A stretch of DNA of 64,000 nt from Acidobacteriota bacterium (GTDB lineage Bacteria > Acidobacteriota > Terriglobia > Acidiferrales > UBA7541): assembly GCA_013289955.1 (NCBI GenBank), contig JABCYZ010000002.1:496001-560000 (forward strand), given 5' to 3'. The position numbers and the translations under genes were made by a program. Below the pieces are notes generated by a model. The model had not been told where the DNA came from. It worked only from the letters and a program-made list of their open reading frames with translations, and ran no database searches. How positions within the stretch are numbered: position 1 is the stretch's first letter; each line of letters starts with the position of its first letter. This document shows, piece after piece, positions 59,960 through 64,000 of this stretch.

Positions 59960-60106
59960 ATGATGCGACTAGAGAAGATCTCGCTTTTGAGAGAGCACGT
60001 AAAGAACCCGCACGAATTCCCGTTCAACATTCCGGCGATTGCCAAGCTGAAGACTCTTGAAATTAGCAGCCGAGTTTGTTTTTTCGTCGGCGAGAACGGG
60101 GCCGGA
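59960..60106 (+). pseudogene. Truncated AAA/ABC-type ATPase N-terminus
   Basis: From ATG 59960 the frame reads LREHVKNPHEFPFNIPAIAKLKTLEISSRVCFFVGENGAG-like sequence, the N-terminus of a common AAA-family ATPase, where GENGAGKSTLLEAIA would complete the Walker A motif. After GENGAG (residues 44-49) the frame continues into unrelated sequence antisense to leuB's 3' end, so the gene is cut off two bases before the leuB stop. It is a remnant of a deletion or rearrangement, not a functional gene. Confidence 0.75.
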
Positions 60107-60107
60107 G

Positions 60108-61220
60108 TTAGACGCCCCAACCATAGCGCTCGGCGTGCTCGAGCGTGCGCTGCATCTCCTCGCGGAGCATCTCTGTGAAGACCGACCCGCCAATTGTGCT
60201 GGCCCCGGGCTGGGCGATGTCCGCCGTGCGGTACCCGCCTCCAAGCACGCGGTGCAACGACTGCTCCACCCAATCCGCTTCGAGCGAAAGCCCAAACGCG
60301 TCGCGCAGCATCAATGTCACGCTGAGGATCGATCCGACCGGGTTCGCCGAATCCGTTCCGACCAGAGACGGCGCCGACCCATGAATCGGCTCAAAGAGCG
60401 GCGCGCCCGTCCCAAAACTCGCCGAGGGAATCAACCCGATCGACCCCACCAGCGCCGCCGCCGCATCGCTTAGAATGTCGCCAAACATGTTGCTGGTCAG
60501 CATCACGTCAAACTGCGAAGGCTTCAGCGTCAGCTGCATCGCCGCGTTATCCACATACATATGCTCGAGCTTCACCGACGAGTACACTCCGCTCATCGCC
60601 ACCACCGTCCGGCGCCACAACTGGGAACTCATCAAAACATTCGCCTTATCCACCGAACAAAGCCGCCGCGACCGGTTCTCCGCCCGCCCGTACGCAAATG
60701 TCGCAATGCGCTCGATCTCGGGCGTCGAGTAGGATTCCGTATCCCACGCGCGCTCAACGCCATTTTCCGTCGTGTTGCCGCGCTCGCCGAAATACATCCC
60801 TCCCGCCAGCTCGCGCACGATCTCAATATCCAAATCGCCCAGACGCTCCGGCTTCAAGGGCGAAATCCCGCGCAAAGGTTCCAGAACCTTCACCGGCCGC
60901 ACATTCACATAGAGACCCATCCCCTTGCGCAAACCAAGCAGCCCGCTCTCCGGCCGCTTCCCCACCGGCAGCGAATCCCACTTCGCCCCGCCCACCGCGC
61001 CAAGAAAAACCGCGTCCGCCTTCGAGCAAGCATCCAAAGTTTCATTGGGCAGCGGCGTCCCGATCGCATCAATCGCCGCGCCGCCAATCGGAAACTCATG
61101 CAAATCAAACTCATGATGGAATTCCTGCGCGCACTCCCGCAGCACAGTAGCCGCAGCCCGCGTCACTTCCGGCCCGATGCCGTCCCCCGGCAAGAGCACA
61201 ATGGTCTTCTTCACTTTCAT
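60108..61220 (-). CDS. leuB: 3-isopropylmalate dehydrogenase
   Basis: 370 aa. Leucine biosynthesis step 3: NAD-dependent oxidative decarboxylation of 3-isopropylmalate. N-terminus TIVLLPGDGIGPEVT, substrate loop GLLGLRKGMGLYVNVRPVKV, the metal/substrate site DKANVLMSSQLWRR, QFDVMLTSNMFGDILSDAA and NAD-binding EPIHGSAPSLVGTDSANPVGSILSVTLML. Normal length. ATG at 61220, 70 bases after leuA's stop; same strand and likely one operon. Confidence 0.97.
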   Translation of the reverse strand: MKVKKTIVLLPGDGIGPEVTRAAATVLRECAQEFHHEFDLHEFPIGGAAIDAIGTPLPNETLDACSKADAVFLGAVGGAKWDSLPVGKRPESGLLGLRKGMGLYVNVRPVKVLEPLRGISPLKPERLGDLDIEIVRELAGGMYFGERGNTTENGVERAWDTESYSTPEIERIATFAYGRAENRSRRLCSVDKANVLMSSQLWRRTVVAMSGVYSSVKLEHMYVDNAAMQLTLKPSQFDVMLTSNMFGDILSDAAAALVGSIGLIPSASFGTGAPLFEPIHGSAPSLVGTDSANPVGSILSVTLMLRDAFGLSLEADWVEQSLHRVLGGGYRTADIAQPGASTIGGSVFTEMLREEMQRTLEHAERYGWGV

Positions 61221-61293
61221 AGAGATCCCCGCTGACCCGAACCGTATCGATCCTCTATCGGCTCCTACTCACTACCCGCTGCTTACTTCCCGA

Positions 61294-62490
61294 CTACGCC
61301 GCCGAACTCGCCTCCGCCGCCATGGCCGCAGCCGGCCGCCGCCGCATCACTTCGTGCGCAATCCCCACAAGGTCTCTCGGCCGCACCTGTTTCGCTTCAT
61401 CCGCCAAGGCCGTCACGCGCTTGTAGCACTCCGCCAGTTCCTCTTCCGTCGGCTCATATCCCAAAGTCCGCAAGCTCACCTTCAACGCGTTCCGCCCCGA
61501 ATGTTTTCCAAGCACAAACGACCGCGAAGGCACGCCTACCGACTCCGGCGACATAATCTCGTACGTGAGGGGATTCTTGATAATCCCATCCTGGTGAATG
61601 CCCGCTTCGTGCGCAAATGCATTCGCTCCTACCACCGCCTTGTTCGGGGCCACCACCGCCCCGGTAATCTCAGTCAGCATCCGGCTCGACTTGAACAACT
61701 CATCGAGCTTGATATTCGTCGTCACCCCGAAACTTTCCTTGCGCACCGCCAGCGCCACGGCAATCTCTTCGAGCGCCGCATTTCCGGCGCGCTCGCCGAT
61801 CCCGTTCACCGTGCACTCAATCTGCCGCACACCTGCCCGCACCGCCGCCAGCGAATTTGCCACCGCCAGCCCCAAATCATCGTGGCAATGCGCGCTCAGC
61901 GTGATTCCCTGCGGATCATCCAGATGCGCGCGCACCTGCTCAAACATCGCGCCATACTCATCCGGAACCGCATAACCCACCGTATCCGGCAAATTCAAAA
62001 CCGTCGCACCCGCGTCGACCGCCACCTGGCAAACCTGGCACAGAAATCCAATATCCGTCCGCCCCGCATCTTCCGCGGAAAATTCCACTTCTCCGACGTG
62101 CTTTCGCCCCAAGCGGATCATCGAGCTGATTGCTTCAAGAGCCTGTTCTCGCGTCATGTTCAGCTTCACGCGCAGGTGCAAGTCCGAAGTCGCGAGAAAA
62201 ATGTGCAAACGCGGCGCAGCCGCCGGTTCGAGAGCTTCAATGGCAGCTTCAACGTCCTGTTTCTTGGCGCGAGCCAAAGCCGCAATCGGCACGGTTCTCA
62301 CTTCCCGCGCCACCTGCTGCACGGCCTCCAGATCGCCGCGCGAAGAAATCGGAAATCCCGCTTCAATCACGTCCACGCCCAGGGCCGCAAGCTGCCGCGC
62401 CATGCGCATCTTCTCCTCGGTGTTCATCGAGAAGCCCGGCGATTGCTCGCCGTCACGCAAAGTCGTGTCGAAGATCTTGACTGAATCCAT
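61294..62490 (-). CDS. leuA: 2-isopropylmalate synthase lacking regulatory domain
   Basis: 398 aa. Catalytic TIM barrel with the metal-binding DTTLRDGEQSPGFSMNTEEKMRMARQL start, LSAHCHDDLGLAVANSLAAV, CTVNGIGERAGNAALEEI and HEAGIHQDGIIKNPLTYEIM. Condenses acetyl-CoA with 2-ketoisovalerate. LeuA type 1 is ~510-520 aa because of a C-terminal leucine-binding LeuA_dimer domain; this one stops after the subdomain HSGRNALKV... with an Ala-rich tail, so it should be insensitive to leucine or be regulated otherwise. Homocitrate synthase is less likely given the adjacent leuB. Confidence 0.88.
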   Translation of the reverse strand: MDSVKIFDTTLRDGEQSPGFSMNTEEKMRMARQLAALGVDVIEAGFPISSRGDLEAVQQVAREVRTVPIAALARAKKQDVEAAIEALEPAAAPRLHIFLATSDLHLRVKLNMTREQALEAISSMIRLGRKHVGEVEFSAEDAGRTDIGFLCQVCQVAVDAGATVLNLPDTVGYAVPDEYGAMFEQVRAHLDDPQGITLSAHCHDDLGLAVANSLAAVRAGVRQIECTVNGIGERAGNAALEEIAVALAVRKESFGVTTNIKLDELFKSSRMLTEITGAVVAPNKAVVGANAFAHEAGIHQDGIIKNPLTYEIMSPESVGVPSRSFVLGKHSGRNALKVSLRTLGYEPTEEELAECYKRVTALADEAKQVRPRDLVGIAHEVMRRRPAAAMAAEASSAA

Positions 62491-62523
62491 AGAGGAGACC
62501 CCCAGGATAGTAGTAGGACAGAA

Positions 62524-62538
62524 GACCGTGTCACGGTC
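62524..62538. promoter_or_regulatory. 15-base palindrome over the likely leuA promoter
   Basis: GACCGTG-T-CACGGTC, perfect seven-base arms. The minus-strand TTGACC (62540-62535) that could serve as leuA's -35 element overlaps it, so binding here would block or activate leuA. The divergent LysR protein is the obvious candidate. Confidence 0.5.
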
Positions 62539-62580
62539 AAATTTATCTTTGTTCTGCTTTTGATAATTCTGGCTTATACT

Positions 62581-62600
62581 GTCGATTCAGGAGAATCGAC
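62581..62600. promoter_or_regulatory. Inverted repeat spanning the LysR start signals
   Basis: GTCGATT and AATCGAC around CAGGAG. CAGGAG is the Shine-Dalgarno for the GTG at 62601. A -10-like TATACT sits at 62575-62580, so transcription might begin within or just before the repeat; if so it is a DNA operator, and if the promoter is further upstream the SD would sit in an RNA hairpin loop. Confidence 0.5.
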
Positions 62601-63476
62601 GTGGATCTCGGGGAACTCCAGGTATTTCTGATGGTTGCCAAGGAAGGCAGCTTCTCACGCGCCGCCGAACGCCTCTTCCGCACCCAGCCCGCCGTCAGCC
62701 TGACCATTCGAAAACTCGAAGACGGCCTCGGCCAGCCGCTTTTTGTTCGCGGCGCCCGTCCGGTCCGCCTCACCGACGCCGGCACCCTCCTCCTGGACTA
62801 CGCAGAGCGCCTGATCAACCTCCGGGACGAAGTAAAAAAAGGACTTAGCGAGCTCGAAGGCCTCACCCGCGGCGAACTATCGCTCGGCGTCAACGAAAGC
62901 TCCATCCACGCCCTCCTGTCTGCCCTGGGCACCTTCCGCCAGCTACATCCCGGTGTCCAGGTGCGCGTCCACCGCATGCTCTCCCGCGACATCCCGCATG
63001 AGGTTCTCAACTACCGCCTCGACGTGGGGGCCATCTCCTATGTCCCCCAGGAGCCGCAGCTCCAGGCCACCGAGATCCGCAAAGATGAGCTGACCCTTGT
63101 CGTGCCGCCCAAACATGTGCTCGCCAAAAAGCGGGAAGTCGATGTCGCCGACCTCGGAAACGAAGACTTCATCGCCCACAGCGTCGAATCCCCGTACCGC
63201 CGCCGCGTCATCGAACTCTTCGCCCGCAACCGCACCGAACTGAAAATGCCTATCGAAATGCCCACCATTGAAAGCATCAAGCGCTTCGTACAGATGGGTA
63301 TGGGCGTGGCCATCGTCCCCCGCATGTGTGTCCAGTGGGAAATCGAACACGGGTGGATGAAAGAAGTAAAAGTCCGCCAACTCAACATGCCCCGCCACGT
63401 CTACCTCGTCTCTCGCCGCGGAGCCCGCCTCCCTCACGCCGCCGCGGAACTGATCCGCATCCTCCGCGAACCCTAG
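62601..63476 (+). CDS. LysR-family transcriptional regulator
   Basis: 291 aa. N-terminal HTH ELQVFLMVAKEGSFSRAAERLFRTQPAVSLTIRKLEDGLGQPLF, then a substrate-binding domain (GELSLGVNESSIHALLSALGTFRQLHPGVQVRV). GTG start with AGGAG eight bases upstream. Divergent from leuA with a 110-base gap containing two inverted repeats, so it likely controls leuA and/or itself. The co-inducer is unknown; by position, a branched-chain intermediate is plausible. Confidence 0.88.
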   Translation: MDLGELQVFLMVAKEGSFSRAAERLFRTQPAVSLTIRKLEDGLGQPLFVRGARPVRLTDAGTLLLDYAERLINLRDEVKKGLSELEGLTRGELSLGVNESSIHALLSALGTFRQLHPGVQVRVHRMLSRDIPHEVLNYRLDVGAISYVPQEPQLQATEIRKDELTLVVPPKHVLAKKREVDVADLGNEDFIAHSVESPYRRRVIELFARNRTELKMPIEMPTIESIKRFVQMGMGVAIVPRMCVQWEIEHGWMKEVKVRQLNMPRHVYLVSRRGARLPHAAAELIRILREP

Positions 63477-63501
63477 AAAACAATCCCTCAACGCTTCTGG
63501 A

Positions 63502-63551
63502 GGCGCCATGCATGGCGCCCCCACCCTTCCCGGGCGCGTGATTCCAGGGTG
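63502..63551. terminator. Palindrome cluster at convergent gene ends
   Basis: An 18-base perfect palindrome (GGCGCCATG/CATGGCGCC, 63502-63519) followed by a six-pair hairpin (CACCCT ... AGGGTG, 63522-63551) and a CTTCTTTTCT run. The gap lies between convergent ends of the LysR and thioesterase genes. A transcription end is plausible; the palindrome also resembles intergenic REP-like sequences. Confidence 0.45.
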
Positions 63552-63576
63552 ACTTCTTTTCTGAGACCGTTCGCCG

Positions 63577-64000
63577 CTACCGCCCCCAATCCGCCTTCCC
63601 CGCCATACACATAATCGTCGCGAGCATCGTCGCGCAATGATTCTCTGCTCCCGCCTTCCGCACAAAAACATCCGCCATGCAAACCTTCAACGTCTTCCCC
63701 GACCGCACCACCCGCGCCCGCGCCACCAACTCCTCTCCATCCGCCGGCGCCAGCAAATTCATCTTGTACTCCACCGTCAGCACCGAATCCTCCGCCGCCA
63801 TCAACGTATACGCCGCATACCCGCAGACGGTATCGGCGATTGCGCCCGTCACGCCTGCGTGAAAATAATTGTGCTGCTGCGTCAACTCGCCACGAAACGG
63901 AACCCGAATCTCCGCTCCGCCCGGCGTCAGCGAAATCAATTCCGCGCCGAGATGTTTCATCAATCCCTGGCGTTCGAAACTCTCCCGGACGCGCCTTGCG
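63577..64000 (-). CDS. PaaI-like hotdog thioesterase, 5' end beyond window
   Basis: Hotdog-fold thioesterase, frame open to the right edge without a start: upstream of the first ATG (63960) the codons read ARVRESFERQGLMKHLG, which matches the usual N-terminal helix of this family, so the true start is outside. Catalytic region LTQQHNYFHAGVTGAIADTVCGYAAYTLM supplies the HxGV/Asp motif, then VLTVEYKMNLLAPADGEELVARARVVRSGKTLKV. Hydrolyses acyl-CoA, probably aryl-acyl or short-chain. Convergent with the LysR gene. Confidence 0.85.
   Translation of the reverse strand, partial: ARRVRESFERQGLMKHLGAELISLTPGGAEIRVPFRGELTQQHNYFHAGVTGAIADTVCGYAAYTLMAAEDSVLTVEYKMNLLAPADGEELVARARVVRSGKTLKVCMADVFVRKAGAENHCATMLATIMCMAGKADWGR

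Overview
The window looks like chromosomal DNA of an Acidobacteriota member (Terriglobia-like). The pointers are a very large Oar-type TonB-dependent receptor with an N-terminal carboxypeptidase-regulatory domain, a MacB/FtsX-type duplicated orphan permease, a reaction-centre-type dihaem cytochrome, many Sec- or Tat-exported catabolic enzymes, and evenly high GC. This is judged from protein character, not from a database search. No rRNA, tRNA, CRISPR array, integrase or intact insertion sequence was seen.

Layout. (1) 1-551: 3' part lost at the window edge of an exported Cys-rich-repeat protein. (2) 797-3713: a Family 2A encapsulin operon, SrpI-type shell followed by a cysteine desulfurase with a ~255-residue disordered N-terminal cargo domain. 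(3) 3984-13064: a galactoside/tagatose locus with a GH36-like alpha-galactosidase lipoprotein, PfkB kinase, AgaS-like SIS protein, DeoR regulator, LacC-like kinase, LacD-like aldolase and a secreted TIM-barrel protein. (4) 13405-36373: an Oar-type receptor, TPR and CBM9-like proteins, then a large exported catabolic block: three Tat-exported SelA-like PLP enzymes, a triple-RidA protein, a single RidA, a dihaem cytochrome, an RraA-like aldolase, a PQQ dehydrogenase, an MFS importer, a CocE-like hydrolase, a TIM-barrel protein, a cupin and an SMP-30 lactonase. (5) 36433-39692: oxyR-katG, divergent, with a recognisable OxyR operator. (6) 39850-47510: orphan permease, a variant nucleoside hydrolase, and a periplasmic GMC dehydrogenase system with a dihaem cytochrome. 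(7) 47706-59602: a lipid gene cluster: CDP-alcohol phosphatidyltransferase, PlsC, lipid kinase, two AMP-forming ligases, ACP, enoyl-CoA hydratase, pyruvyltransferase-like protein, SDR and fatty acyl-CoA reductase, most of them translationally coupled. (8) 59960-63476: a truncated ATPase remnant, leuB, leuA and a divergent LysR gene. (9) 63577-64000: a PaaI-like thioesterase running off the right edge.

How it works together. The two most interesting systems are the encapsulin/cysteine desulfurase compartment (known family; the cargo domain here carries a duplicated motif) and the exported PLP-enzyme block. The latter can be read as a periplasmic oxidation, ammonia-elimination, deamination and aldol-cleavage route for an amino-sugar acid or similar hydroxy-amino acid, feeding products to the MFS importer; this pathway is inference. 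The 47.7-59.6 kb cluster is a plausible route to an unusual glycerolipid, possibly an ether lipid, also inference.
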